Shown here one piece after another: positions 1 through 15,000 of a stretch of 64,000 bases of DNA (positions are counted from its first letter, which is position 1; the number at the start of each line of letters is the position of its first letter). The position numbers were made by a program, and so were the translations under genes. The notes under the pieces are model-generated. The model worked only from the letters and a program-made list of their open reading frames with translations, ran no database searches and was not told the origin of the DNA. Source of the DNA: an uncultured Cellvibrionales bacterium (GTDB lineage: Bacteria; Pseudomonadota; Gammaproteobacteria; Pseudomonadales; Cellvibrionaceae); assembly GCA_913020115.1 (NCBI GenBank), contig CAJWBQ010000006.1:62001-126000 (forward strand), in the 5' to 3' direction.

Positions 1-3000
1 TACAGCGTCCATACCATCAGGCATCAGGGCGTTAAAAGAAGCACCATCGTGAGCCATAACCTCAACAAATTCACGCGGATCAACGGGCAACTCCAAATGA
101 CTGTCGCCCTCAACATTGCCATGACCTGGAAAATGCTTACCCGTACTCGCCATCCCCGCCTCACGCATACCCGCGATAAAGGCTTTACCCAATGCTGCTA
201 CACTTTCAGGTTTAGGCGAAAATGCGCGATTGGCGATTACTTTGCAATGCTCGTCATCAACGTCCAGCACCGGTGCAAAACTAAAATCGATACCACAAGC
301 CAAGACTTCCGCCGCCATCAACCAGGCACACTCTTTAGCGAGCTCGAGTGCCTCACTGGGACGCTCTTCGTAAAATCGACCAAAAGCCTGCATGGGTGGA
401 ATCTTAGTAAAGCCTTCTTGAAGCCGTTGCACTCGGCCGCCCTCTTGATCAACGGCTAATAATAAACTGGGGCGCAAGGCCTTAATTTCACTCACCAAGT
501 CCATCAACTGAGCCTTTGACTCAAAATTTCGCGCAAAAAATATCAGCCCTCCGACATTTGGGTGTTGGATTAACTTGCGCTCATCTGGCATCAAAGTTGT
601 ACCAACTAAATCTAACATTAAAGGGCCTGGCTTCATTACTGATATCCTAAAAACTCGAGTCAAAAAATAAATTCAGTTAGCTATTGTGCCAACTTATGAA
701 TCCAACAAGTTGTTGGCGTTTTCAAACATTCCTGTAAGCGCAGGCACTAGTAAATCTGCCGCTTTGTTGATGGTAGTTTCTTCGTTAAAATCTTCTTTCA
801 GAATCGCGGCTATCGAGTCGAAGCTGGACAGTGTGAATACGGTGGCGCCCAACATGAAGTAAAGCCGCCAATAAAAAGATAAAGGGTCAATGGCTGGAGC
901 CGACAGCTGTAGCAACTGGGTGAAACGCTGATAATGATCACCATAATTGGCAACTATATAGCGTCGCAAGTGCCCCTGAGATTGTGTGTAAGCCAAACCA
1001 AGCAAGCGCATAAAGCGCTGTACTCTCTCGCCATCTACTGAATCGCGCCCTTGCAGGGTTGCTGTATCAAACAAGGCTTTTAACAACAGTCCAGTTTTAG
1101 GCCTATCACTGTCCACCATCAACTCATTTAGAGTATCGTCCAATTCCCGGCATAAAGGGCTCAAAAAACGAGCAAACACCGCCTGTATAAGCTCTTTCTT
1201 CGAGCCGAAATGGTAATTCACAGCGGCCAAATTTACCCCTGCTGTACTGGTAATTGTGCGCAGCGAAGTTTCCGCAAAGCCCCTCTCTGCAAACAGCGCC
1301 TCTGCGGCGTCAAGTATGCGTTCAACCGTATCTGACTGAGCCATAGAAACCATTCTTTTTATTTATTTTTGAACACACGCGAGTCAACTTCAGTCAGTGG
1401 AATAAACCCAAGAACTAAAATTGAAACGCCAGTTTACAACATCGGTTTGGAACATACGTTTAGCCTCCAGCCTTGTCAAGTTCAATACAAGCTGAATTAG
1501 ACCTATATTTTTTAGACAATTTCTTTCTGTAGAGTCAGTTCAATAGAACCAGAGCCGCCAATGAAAAAACCGCTCGCAGCCATAAACCCTTTATAAAAAG
1601 AACACCTTACGCTGCCTACAACAAGCAAATCCTTAAGATGACCCGAATTCACAATTTGAACACGCCCAACAGGCCTAGTGTCAAGACTTCTGTCTCGTGT
1701 TAATTTCACTGCTAGCCTTTTCCGACGACCTTACGCGACGACAATATATAACAAAGACAGTAAAAAGGAATTAATGTTATGGCTTCACTCTTTCCCGTTA
1801 TTAGTGCCTGGTATCTAGATACCATCGAAGACCAAGTATTTGAGGTAGTTGCCGTGGATGAGCAATACGGCACTGTAGAAATTCAATATATAGACGGTGA
1901 AGTCAGTGAGTTCGATCTTGAAACATGGTCGCAGTTAAAACTTATTCCCGCCGAAGCTCCTGAAGATGCTGGCGCTGCCTACGAACTCAGTCATGACGAT
2001 GAATGGGGGTTTGATCACTCTATTGCCTCTGCAAACTGGAGCAATCCTACGATCAATCTTGAAGCTGAGAGCTACCCTAGCATTGAGGACTTTTAGCCAC
2101 AGCCTTTTAGTGTCTCCAACTGAGCGTATCGCACTGCGCCTTCACATTGCCTAGCTGGTTCATGCTAGTAAACGCCAGCTCGCGCCATCGATAAAATTTA
2201 GCACTCGTTCAAACCTAGCTAGGCCCCGCGCCTTGCGCAGAAAGTTAACCAGCCAATAGCCTACTTGCTTTCCCTAGCCACCCGCTGCCCGCGGGGAATC
2301 AAGCAAAACCGTTGCATTCCAAATATTACTGTATATAATCCCATATACTGTACAAATAAACAGATGCCTAGGAACCTCGGATGATTAAACTCACAGCGCG
2401 TCAAGAACAAGTTTTACAGCTCATTAAATCAGCCATTATAGACACTGGCTATCCTCCTACTCGTGCCGAAATTGCCAAAGAGCTAGGCTTTAAATCTGCC
2501 AACGCCGCCGAAGAACACCTCAAGGCACTGGCAAAAAAAGGCGCCATTGAAATGGTGGCTGGGGCATCTAGAGGCATACGCCTTGTTGACGCAGCCAATG
2601 ACGGCATACCCGTCGTAGGGCGTGTGGCGGCGGGTAATCCGGTGCTAGCAGAAGAAAACATCGAAGACTACTGTGAAATGCCTGCCAGTTTTTTTAAGCC
2701 TCACGCTGATTATCTCTTGCGAGTGCAAGGTATGAGCATGAAAGACATCGGCATCCTCGATGGCGACCTTCTCGCGGTTCACAAAACCTCTCAAGCAACA
2801 AATGGGCAAGTTGTTGTGGCACGCATAGGGGAAGAAGTCACGGTGAAGCGCTTCCAGCGTGATAGCAATTCGTCCATCGTACAATTGCTTCCCGAAAACG
2901 ACGAATTTAGCCCCATAATAGTCAATCTGGAAAACGACGACTTTGAAATTGAAGGTTTGAGCGTGGGTATTATTCGGAGAGACCATTAATATGGGCGCCC

Positions 3001-6000
3001 TTCGTTCAGCACCCTCTCTTGCACACACTCATAGCCACCAAGGCTTTGCCTTGGCGGCCAATGAAGCCTTGCTGTCAGCAGAGCAATATATCACCCCAAG
3101 CGAATCTACCTGGGGGCTTACTGAACTTATATTATCAAGTAGCGAGACCCAGCAAACTCAGCTCTTGCTGCCCATGCTGGCCCAGCTCACACGTCTATGC
3201 GGAGACCAATGGATCACTTTTGTGGCTCTCGATGGGTTTTGCGAACAACTTCTGAATGCTGAAGAATTAAAGACTCTAGGGGCTGAACACCACAAGATTC
3301 GCATCGTACGCGCAAATACCCCTGCAGATGCAAGATGGATAACCTGGGAAGCGCTCAAGCTGGGAAACAGCCACACCGTGATTGCCAGCCCAGGAAAGTT
3401 AAGCGCCGTAGAATTTAGTCAACTGGAATTCGCCGCCCAAGCAGGCAATAGTCAAGGCCTATTACTACGTAGTCGCTAATACGGAGTTTAGTGTACTTGG
3501 TGAGTATCTATATCGATGTTTAACGAGGCGTCTTCTCTAGACTGCTCGGCAATATCTCCCGCCGCTTCCATACCAGCTTCAATCATAGCTCGAGCTACGT
3601 CAAATTTATTGCCGCGTAAAAAAGCCATCGATTCCGCGGAAAAGCGAATCGAGACCAGAGGATCACCTTCATCATCGGCGCGCTGCAAAACAATATCGCC
3701 GTTGGAAAGTTCCATAATTTCAAACAAAGAAGAGCTCATTACTACTCGCTGTGGTGTAAAGTGAGGACCATTCTAACACTCTGCCACCCTTCACACCATT
3801 ACCAGTTAGCATTCGAGCATTGATTCTCTCTGACGGGCGACTAGCTCAACGAAATCTAACTGCCATTGGTCTAAGGCCACTACAGTGAGCGCGGTGGGGT
3901 CAAGCTCCACGACCGAGATAAAATCTGAGTTTGAAACAACGCTGGGAGCTGCGGTTTTTGCAACATCCGCAAGCATGGCTCCATAACTCAGCTGCAATTG
4001 CTGCAACCAAGAATTCTTGCGAGCCTCTAACTCGGCCAGTTCATTAGCTTCAGGGCTTTGACGCCCTTCCGCGGCAAACGCGGCCTGCAAGTCGGAAATA
4101 CTCTGTTGGCTGCCGCTGGGCAAATTGTACTGAGCGGCAATTTCGCCCAAATAAAGCCTAAAGGCAGAATATATATGGAAGCACACGGCTTCCAAACTGG
4201 CCTCATATAGAAGTGTTTGAGAATTTTCTGCCGACAGTTGAGCCTTTAAAGTACGCGCGAAAGCGAGTTTTTGATTCACTTTCGTCGCGTAAGTTTCAAT
4301 CACTTTGCTTTGCTAGCCTTGCGCTTTGCTGCGGCTTTCTCTTCGATAACCCAAGCTCCACCACGGTAAAATGCCTTCCAGCCTGTAGCCTTGCCTTCCA
4401 CTTCGGTTTGAACATATTGCTCTTTGGTTTTTCGACTGTAACGAATAACACTGGCCGTCCCGTTACCGTCTTCTGTTGGCGCCGAGAAAAGAAATTTGTA
4501 TTTCGGATCAATTTCTTTTTTATGGGGCAGAATTTCGTTGACCAAAGGAGCGCGAGTTTCACGGTTTTTTGGAAACTGACTTGCGGCCAAAAACAAACCT
4601 GAGGCTCCGTCCCGAAGTACGTAGTGATCCTCTACCTTATCGCAGGCCAGCTCTGGCATATCAACTGGGTCCATCTTGGGAGGCGCGGCTTCGCCACTCT
4701 TCAATAACTTGCGAGTATTTTTGCAGTCATCGCTGGTACAACCAAAATATTTACCAAAGCGGCCAGTCAACAACTGCATGTCTTCGCCGCATTTGTCACA
4801 CTCAAGTATCGGGCCTTCATAGCCCTTTAACTTAAAGATTCCCGCTTCAACCTCGTAGCCGCTGCAGTCTGGGTTATTACCACAAATGTGCAGTTTTCGA
4901 GTTTCGTCTAGCAAATAGCTGTCCATCGCCGTATTGCATATTTTACAGCGATGTTTCTTGAGCAATTGCTTTGATTCAGCTTCTTCATCATCTTCAGCGC
5001 TCACCGCCTCATCACCAGAAACAAGATTCATTGTTTGCTTGCAGCGCTCCTTGGGAGGTAGACCGTAGCCCGAGCACCCAAGAAAAACACCGGTACTACC
5101 GGTACGAATTTGCATATGACGGCCACACTTTGGACAGTCTACGTCGGTATCGGTGGGGGCGTTCTCACGCATTCCTCCGTCTTCATTTTGCGCCTGTAAA
5201 AGGTTACCAGAGAAGTCGTGATAAAATTCATTGAGCACGTCAAGCCAAGCTTTGTTGCCCTCAGCCACCACGTCCAAGGACTCTTCCATGTTGGCGGTAA
5301 AGCTGTAGTCCATCAATTCATTGAAACTTTCAACTAAACGCTCAGTAACAATATCGCCCATTTTTTCGGCGTAAAAACGACGCTTATCGATACGCGCATA
5401 ACCACGATCTTGAATGGTTGAGATAATTGAAGCGTAAGTAGATGGTCTACCTATGCCTCGTTTTTCCAACTCTTTTACTAAAGCGGCTTCGCTAAAACGC
5501 GCGGGTGGCTTAGTAAAATGCTGGGTTGGATCAACCTTCCCCAGGTCTAGTACTTCACCCACTTTTAGATCGGGCAGAACAACATCTTCATCTTTCTTTG
5601 CAATACTCGGTTGAACCCGGGTATAACCGTCGAATTTAATCACACGTCCGCGAATACGCAGTTCATACTCTGCTGCCTCAACGGTAATCGAAGTACTCAC
5701 AAATTCAGCATTGGTCATTTGGCAGGCTACAAATTGCTGCCAAATTAAGGCGTAGAGGCGCTCGGCGTCTCGCTCCATGCCTTTAAGTTGTGTCGGCATT
5801 GTAGTAACAGCTGAAGGACGAATAGCTTCGTGAGCCTCTTGGGCTCCTTCTTTACTGCTGTAGTTATTCGCTTCAGCAGGCAAATATCGCTTGCCAAAAT
5901 TGTCGAGAACGTAGTCGCGACAATTATCAACCGCCTCTTTACTTAAGTTTGTCGAATCAGTTCGCATGTAGGTAATGTAACCCGCTTCATACAGACGCTG

Positions 6001-9000
6001 AGCCATCATCATGGTTTTCTTAACACTGAAGCTTAGGCGCGTACTTGCAGCCTGCTGCAATGTGGAGGTAATAAAAGGCGCAGAGGGCTTTGAGCGCGTA
6101 GGCTTGTCTTCACGATTGGCAACGGTAAATGTTGCGCCCTGCAATGCAGTTACCGCCGCCATTGCTTGAGTTTCGTTTAGAGGCTTGAAGGCTTCTCCGC
6201 GGAAACGTTTCGCTTCGAAGCGCAACTCTTGAGCCTGAGCTTTCAGGTCTGTAAATACCTGCCAGTACTCTTCTGGAATGAATGCACGAATTTCTCGCTC
6301 GCGCTCAACGACCAATCGCACCGCGACCGACTGTACTCGCCCCGCAGACAATCCTCTGGCAACTTTTGCCCAAAGTAATGGCGAGACCATATAACCTACA
6401 ACACGATCCAAAAAACGTCGCGCTTGCTGAGCGTTTACTCGGTCTATATCTAATCGACCAGGATTGGAGAAAGCATCTTGAATGGCCGATTTGGTGATTT
6501 CGTTAAATACTACTCGGCGGTATCGGCTGGGGTCACCACCAATAGACTCTTGAAGGTGCCAAGCAATGGCCTCCCCCTCTCTATCCAAATCCGTTGCGAG
6601 GTAGATGTAATCAGCGTCTGCAGCGAGCCTCTGCAGCTCTTCCACGACTTTTTCTTTACCTGGCAAAATCTCGTATTGAGCTGCCCAGTTGTTCTCTGGG
6701 TCGATGCCCATGCGATTGATGAGCTGGGCCTTCGCCTTTTTTTGCTTATGAACAACTTTAGCTTCGGGCGACAACTTGCGTGTAATGGCCGCTTGTCTTG
6801 CCCGCTCTTTGGTATCAACAGGCTTCTTAGCACCACCACTGGTAGGCAGGTCGCGAATGTGTCCAACGCTGGATTTTACAATGTAGTCCTTCCCGAGATA
6901 CTTGTTAATTGTCTTAGCTTTCGCGGGGGATTCGACGATGACCAGGGATTTGCCCATAGTGTCCTTCTATTTAAGGTATTTACTTAAGTCCAAGGGGGGC
7001 ATATATAAATGCAAGCAAAGCCTTGGTCAAGACAAATTTTTATTAGGCGAGTATTGCAAGGTCCAGACAGACGCAGTCTGGACACTGGTTTTGGCGCCTC
7101 TTAAAATTGGTCACAATCAAGTCTAGGCCATTGATTTAACACTTTTTTCCACTGTTGATCCGCCACTAGACCTGAAGGCATTCCGTGGTAAACTCGCTTG
7201 GTTTCTGCTGAGCCTTAAAATATTGAACCCCAGTAACTAAAATAAAATGACACCTTCATCCATACTGATCATTCTTTGCACGATCGCGCTCACATCACTG
7301 TTTGCGGTAAGCTTCATTAATCAGCGCGAAACCAAAACACGCATGGTGCGGAATAAAGTTCGCAGCCTGAAGGCCCGCCTAGAGGAAATGGAGGCCTTAG
7401 TCGCGAAGCTAGACCAAGTCTTGGAAAGTCGTGCGATCACCAAACTTATCAACGACGAGATCATCGACCTAGCCAAAGGTATGATCAACCTAGACGCCGA
7501 CGCCACCTATTTACAGGCCTCACTCGCCAACGCCGAGCAGCGTGCTTTAGACCTCATCGACGAAGGCGCGCCTCGAGATATCAGCCGATTATTTGAAAGT
7601 GATGCCCAAATTGCGCGTTATCAGCACGCGCTCAATGAAGCAGGAATAATATTAAGGCGCCTTTACGCAAGAGATAGTATTGATTTAGCCGAGCTGGAGA
7701 TTTTTATTAGCGAGTTAAGCTGGTGTCATTTGATGATTGAAACAGTCTCGGTTATCGGTCAGGGCCACAAAGCGATAAACCGCAGCGAAATTATTACTGC
7801 GCACGCTTTTTACAAGCGAGCTCGGCAATCACTCATTCAATCGAGCCACAATGACCCTCGCCGCCATCGTTTTATTAAGGAGATCGGTGAAGTGCTGAAT
7901 AACAAACGTAAGATGTTGTCAGAAGACTTGATGCATGAGCAAGTTTAATAGCGCTCACCGCTCATAGGCAATTTCGGCCAAGGGCTGGAGCAAGCTCACA
8001 AACTCCTCCAAAAGACTAAGATCTCCCTTCTCCTCCCAAAACACACACAAACCTTGAGGCCCGTTCGCAATGGCCAGAATATTGCCTGGAATATTGTTCA
8101 GAGCGCGCTTCAAAGCCGGGTGCCACTCAGGCGAAGCAGCCTGGTCTCCGAACCAGTCCCAATGAGAGCAAAAGTGCAAGTCGTGATCGAAAGTGCCTTT
8201 CACCAGCAACCAAGGGCGTGCATCAGCTTTGTCGCTGCGCCAAGGCAAGCAATAGGCGGGAACCTGCCTACTCCCCTGCCCCAGAGGCAGGGGCAACAAG
8301 TGCACTTTGAGCCCTAGCGCAAGTGCTTTGTCTCGACAAGCTATCTCTCTACGTTGCGTGGCATTGGGCTGCATCATCATTATGGGGCCAATTACTAGGG
8401 CTACGGCCAGGGCAACAAACAGTACAGCGATCATATTTTTCCTTCAAAACAGGGCTAGGCAGGTATCAAAATTCGGTTTAGTATACGCTGAAATACGATA
8501 ACAATTTAAAAAAATAACAGGGCCAAAAGCATGTCGTATTACCGACACATTATTGTAGGCTTAGATCTCTCTGACGAATCAGAGCAGGTTTTAGAGCGCG
8601 CTTCAGCTATAGCGGGCGCAACGGCCACTACTGCGGCGAGTAAAATCAGTTTAACTCATATTATTGAGCCTCTCACTTTCGCCTATGGTGGTGATATTCC
8701 AATGGACCTGTCTGAGGTTCAGGAACAGTTGCAAGCCCAAGCGGCAGAACAATTGTCCTCACTGGGTGAAAATAAGGGTATCGCCCTGCAGAATCAACAC
8801 GTACTCATTGGCCAACCTGCTACTGAAATTCATCAATTAGCCGATGATCAGGCCGCAGATCTTATCGTTGTAGGCAGTCACGGGCGACACGGTTTGGCCC
8901 TATTGTTGGGCTCCACCGCCAATGGCGTATTACACGGCGCTAAATGCGATGTATTAGCGGTTCGAGTACGCCCTCCTGTGGGTGAATAATGGTATTCAGG

Positions 9001-12000
9001 TATTGTGTTGTATAGGCTAGATCCACGGGCTAAAAACGCGTCCTGAACGGGCGCTATATCTAAGCTAGCACAGCTAAACTTACCCCTTTGTCACCCCCTA
9101 ATTTTTTAGAAAATCACTCTAAGCTTTTTGCACATCATGTTTAGTGTGCTTTTAATTCCATAAATTTATTTTTACTTTAATAGAGGTGCTTTATGTCAGA
9201 AGGGAATTTTGCAAGCGGGAAATGCCTGTGTGGGAACGTTAAATATTCTATCAGTTCAGGCCCAGACAGGATGGGACAGTGCCACTGTGAAGACTGCAGA
9301 AGAACTTCTGGGACAGGGCATATATCAAACGCATTCTTTGATATCAATGCAGTCACTATTGAGGGGGAAACCTCCAGCTATAGTACCAAAGCCGACTCAG
9401 GGTCAACACTAACTCGATTCTTTTGCCCCAACTGCGGCAGCCGAATGTTTGGCAAGAATAGCTCTAAGCCCAACATAATTAGCGTCACGGCCGGCACTCT
9501 AGATAACGCAGAATGGTTCAAACCTGGGTTCATTGTCTACAACAGAGATAAACCCGCTTGGGATTTCATGGACACAAGTGTACCCACCTTTGACGAAATG
9601 CCCACAGCTTAGGGCCCGAATTTTTTTGGCGGACATTTTCGATAACTTTCTATCTGCCAGCTTTCTATGCCATTAAATCTTAGGGTGTATCTCGCCCTAA
9701 GATTCTCGACTTCACTGCTCTTCCAATTCTGTCCATCGCTCAAACAATTCTTCCAGTGCGGCTTCTTTATCCGCGACGCTCTGTAATACTTCGGCAACTT
9801 TTTCTGCAGACTGCTGGTAAAAGCTCGGATTACCAATTTCATCGTGCAATTGCGCTACAGCTTTTTCTGCTTTGTCGATGGCGGCAGGAAGCCCATCTAA
9901 CTCTCGCTGTAGTTTGTAGCTTAGCTTTTTCTTAGTGGAGGCTCCGCTGGGCGTGGGAGTTGGAGCAGTATCGAGGGTTTTAACAGGCTTTTCCGCGGCG
10001 GAGTCAATTTCATCGCTCCAGCGCCCCCCGTGTTGCTGCCAGACTTCGTAGCCGCCCACATATTCATTGACACGACCATTACCCTCAAAGGCTATGCTGC
10101 TGGTCACAACGTTATCTAAGAACTCTCGGTCGTGACTGACGAGCAGTACGGTACCTTCAAACTTAGACAAAATTTCCTCAAGTAATTCTAGAGTTTCTAC
10201 ATCGAGGTCGTTGGTAGGCTCATCCATCACCAGCAAGTTCGCCGACTTACTGAATAGCTTGGCTAGCAGCACTCTGTTGCGCTCTCCTCCCGACAATGCA
10301 CGCAGCGGCGTACGCGCACGCTCACCGGTAAACAAAAAATCACTGAGGTAGCTAATGATATGACGACTGTTGTCATTAATGATGATTGTATCGCTGCCTT
10401 CCGATACATTTTCCACGGCGCTTTTGTTCAGATCTAATTGATCGCGCAGTTGGTCAAAATACGCTACGTTGAGATTTGTCCCTAAACGCACGCTTCCGAC
10501 ATTTGGTTCGAGTTGCGCAAGAATCAATTTTAGCAAGGTACTCTTGCCAATACCGTTTGGGCCAATGAGCCCAATCCGATCACCACGGATAATGGTGGTG
10601 GTGAAATCGTTAATCAGCTTATTGTCTCCATAAGCAAAACTAACGCCTTTAAGTTCAGCCACCAATTTTCCTGAAATCTCACCGCTGGCAAAGGAAAAAC
10701 TCGCCTTGCCCATCAATTCCCGTCGCTCACTGCGCTCATTGCGTAAAGCTTTCAGGGCGCGCACTCGCCCTTCGTTACGAGTGCGGCGAGCTTTAATACC
10801 TTGGCGGATCCACACCTCTTCTTCGGCTAGTCGCTTGTCAAACAGCTTGTTGTGCCGCGCCTCTTCAGCCAAGGCTTGCTCTTTGAAGACCAAGTAACTG
10901 TGATAATCTCCGGTATAGGAGCGTAAATGGCCTCTATCGAGCTCAACAATGTGGGTGGCCAAACGCTGTAAAAAGGACCGGTCGTGAGTGATAAATACAA
11001 TGGCGCCCTTAAAACTTAATAGCTGTTTTTCCAGCCATTCGATGGCGGCGATATCAAGGTGATTGGTGGGCTCGTCCAAGAGCAATACGTCAGGCTCTAA
11101 CACTAAGGCCTTGGCCAACGACACCCGGCGACGCCAGCCACCGGACAGAGCGCTCATGGTTTTGTCTGCTGGCAGGTTTAAGCGGGTAAGAACGGTCTCC
11201 ACTCGCTGCTGCAAGGTCCAACCATCGTGGGCTTCAATGACTTGCTGAAGAGAAGCCATTCTGTCTAGATCAACGTCGCCGCCCTGTATTACCAAGCGGT
11301 GGTATTCGGCCAAGGCCTTACCCACTTTATCGAGCCCGCTCGCCACTACGTCATAAACGCTGGCTTCATCCGCTTCAGGTAAATCTTGCTCTAAACGAGC
11401 AATTCTTAAAGAGGGGTCTCGCCAATGAGTTCCCCCATCCAATTCAACTTCGCCGGCCAATACTTTTAATAAACTGGATTTACCGGCGCCATTTCGTCCA
11501 ATTAAACAGAGACGCTGCCCTTTATCTATTTGCAGTTCTACCTTATCAAGCAGCACCTGTAAACCGTAGGATAGGCTAGCATTTTCTATTTTAATCAATG
11601 ACATAAATGATATTTCTAAGGTTGATTCGAGTATAGGTGAGCCCAATTTACATACACGCCAAGCGGGCAATTGAAGGCGGGCATGATACCTGCTCCGCCC
11701 CCTTGCGGGTAGATATTTTATAAGTGGATACCGCGCGGATCTACATTAACAATGTGGGCAACAACAGCCTCTAATGCTCCTTGCCGCTAAATCACCTACG
11801 CGCCTCGGCGCTCGACGGCATAGCCAATGAATGGCACACTAGCTTCTATCTGGCGATCTTGAGAAAATTGAACTCATGCAGTATCACTACTTTAAAGCTC
11901 TAAGATCAATACGGCGCACGCTGCGCCTGCAAGTTTTACTGTCTTTTTCTCTTATTTCACTGCTGTGCCCCGCCGCCAACGCAAGCCAAGCTAGGGACAC

Positions 12001-15000
12001 CTCCCCTTCAATTACTGTCATCGAAACCCAGCAGCAACGCGCTATCTTTAAAAAGGCCCTGCTAGCCATTGACCAAAATCGCAAAGCACATTACGAGCAA
12101 ACAATAAAACCCAAGCTGCTCGATTACCCACTGCTACCCTACCTTGATTATTTACAGCTGAGTAAAAGACTCAAGCACAGACCCTATACCGATATCGATG
12201 ATTTTTTAGTAGACCACAAAGATACGGCACTTGGTCGCCGACTACTGGAAGATTGGTTGCGCACCCTTGCCAAACAACAACGTTGGCACGAATATCAAAG
12301 CTACTACCAAACTCACTTAAGCAGTATTTCACTAAAATGCCACTACCTGTTCGCCAAGCTAAAACACGGTGAAGAAGACGCCTATCCACAGATTGAAACC
12401 CTCTGGAATGTGGGCAAATCCCAGCCAAAATCTTGTGATCCCGTATTTAAACTATGGAGGGAAAGCGACCAACTAAGCCCCGCGCTAGCTTGGCAGCGCC
12501 ACAGTAAAGCGATTCAAAAGCGCAAGCGCAGCCTAGCGCGTTTTCTCGACCGCTACCTCAACAAAGACCAACAAAGACTTGCTGCACTCTATCGCGAAGT
12601 TGACCGCTATCCAGAGCGTATTGGCAAAACCCGGCGCTTCCAACAGCAGTCTCCTGAAATGCGTGAAATTATCCTCCACGGCATCAAGAGGCTAGCGCGC
12701 CGCAAGGCTGACAAAGCCCTAGAGGCATGGGAAGTTTACGACGCACAACAACTGTTCCAAAAAAGCGAACGAGACCAAACCGTCGAGCAGCTGATAATCC
12801 GCTTGGCCCAACAGGGTCACGCCGATAAGGTGAGTAAGATTCTTGTTCAGTCCCGCAGCATCAACAGCGAAAATCTAGTTGAACTTATGCTTCGGGAAAG
12901 CCTTCGCAGCCAGAACTGGGCCCAAACTTACCACTGGCTACAACAATTGCCTCCAGAGGCACAGCGCACTGAACGCTGGCAGTATTGGCGTGCACGTGCC
13001 ATTGGGCAGCTCGGCATAGTTGACCCCAGCGGTATTAGCCCCGAGCAAACATACAGCCAACTGGCCTTGAGCCGCGGGTTTTACGGCTTTTTATCGGCCG
13101 ATATCGTTAACCATAAATACTCTATGGTTAATCAACCCGTTAACCCTTCTCCTCAGCGCCTGCAGGCCCTAGCCGAGGTCGACAGCATTAAGCGCGCAAA
13201 AGAATTTTTTGCCCTCAGCCTTACTAAAGAAGCCCGTGCCGAATGGTATTTTAGCACCCGAAACCTAGATGACAGCGGCTTGATGGCAACGGCAAAACTC
13301 GCAGAAGATTGGGGCTGGTACCGCAAAAGCATACAAGCCATGATTGAAATCAAACACTGGGATGATTTAAACCTTCGCTTTCCGCTCGCTTACAAAGAGG
13401 TGGTGGCTGGTGCCGCTATTGCCACTGATATAGACCCACAACTGCTATTTGCCATTGCGCGCCAAGAGAGCGCCTTCAGTCCCGATGCTAAGTCACCCGC
13501 AGGGGCATTGGGCTTAATGCAGCTTATGCCGGCAACCGCCAAACAAACCGCCCGGCGCTCGGGAGTGAACTATAGATACCACGACCTACTCAAACCGGAG
13601 CCCAACATTAAGCTGGGCAGCCGCTACCTGAATTCATTACTCAGCCAGTTTGATGGCAATAGAATTTTAGCCGCCGCCGCCTATAATGCTGGGCCTAACC
13701 GAGTCAAAAAATGGTTGCGAGTCAGTGAAGGAAAGGTGCCATTTGATGTTTGGATCGAAACTATCCCCTACAAAGAAACCAGGGGATATGTACAGAACGT
13801 GTTGGCATTTTCGGCGATCTACAGCTATAAACTGGGCGACCGAGCGCCTATGGTGAAACCCGAAGAGGCCAAGCGCAACCTTTAAGCCCGCTTAGGCCTC
13901 TGCACTCGCTTGAATTTGGTTCAGCGCTTCGATTCAAAATGTAGGCGAACTCGCTCTTGCACCATTACCGCCAATTCGTCGGGTTGGAATTTCGACATGA
14001 AGTCGTCGCAACCCACCTTCTTCACCATAGCTTCGTTGAAACTGCCGCTCAAGGAAGTATGAAGAACAATGTATAGACCACTCAAGGCAGGGTTCTGACG
14101 GATTTCATGTGTCAGCCGGTAGCCGTCCATCTCTGGCATTTCGGCGTCTGTGATCAGCATTAGAATATGCTCATTCACATCGATACCTTCGTCTACCCAA
14201 CGCTTGAGGCGATTTAGGGCCCGCAATCCATCCTGAACCCCTATAACCTCTACCCCCAGATGACTTAAAGTTGCCTTCACCTGAGACAAAGCGGTATTCG
14301 AGTCATCAGCCATAAGTATTTTTATGCCGTCTGCCTTCGCCATAGCCGCCAACTCAGTGTCCAAAAGCTCTTCGGACACTGACGTATCGTAAGGCATGAT
14401 GTCGGCCAGAACTCGCTCCACATCGAGGATTTCAACAATTTTCTCATCCACATGAGTGATGGCTGTAAGGAAATGCTGTCGGCCAGAGCCTACGGGTGGT
14501 GGCAACACCAGCTCCCAATTCAAATTAACAATCCGATCCACCGGCCCAACCAGAAATGCCTGCACTGAGCGGTTGTATTCAGTCACAATTAAATTGGCTT
14601 TTTCAAGATCGTGGATAGGCCTACCGGCGATAGCAGCACTGAGATCAATCACGGGGATGGTATGCCCACGCATATGAATCACTCCGCGCACCACAGAGTG
14701 CCGATGGGGCAACTCAGTGATGTCCGGCACTTGAACCACCTCTTGAATTTTAAACACATTCAAAGCAAAGAGCTGTTGGCCATTGAGCCGAAACATCAGC
14801 AGCTCAAGGCGATTTTGGCCCACCAATTGCGTCCGCTGATCAACTGTTTCCAATAACTTGGACATATAACCCCTATCTTCTCATTGCAGACACTTGGTGA
14901 AGGATAGCTCGGCACTGCCTTCATCCCAAGCCTAAAGTCTTAGCCAGTAATATTAACACTTTGATTTACAAAGCTTTGCTTCTCAAAAATGCCTGCTGTA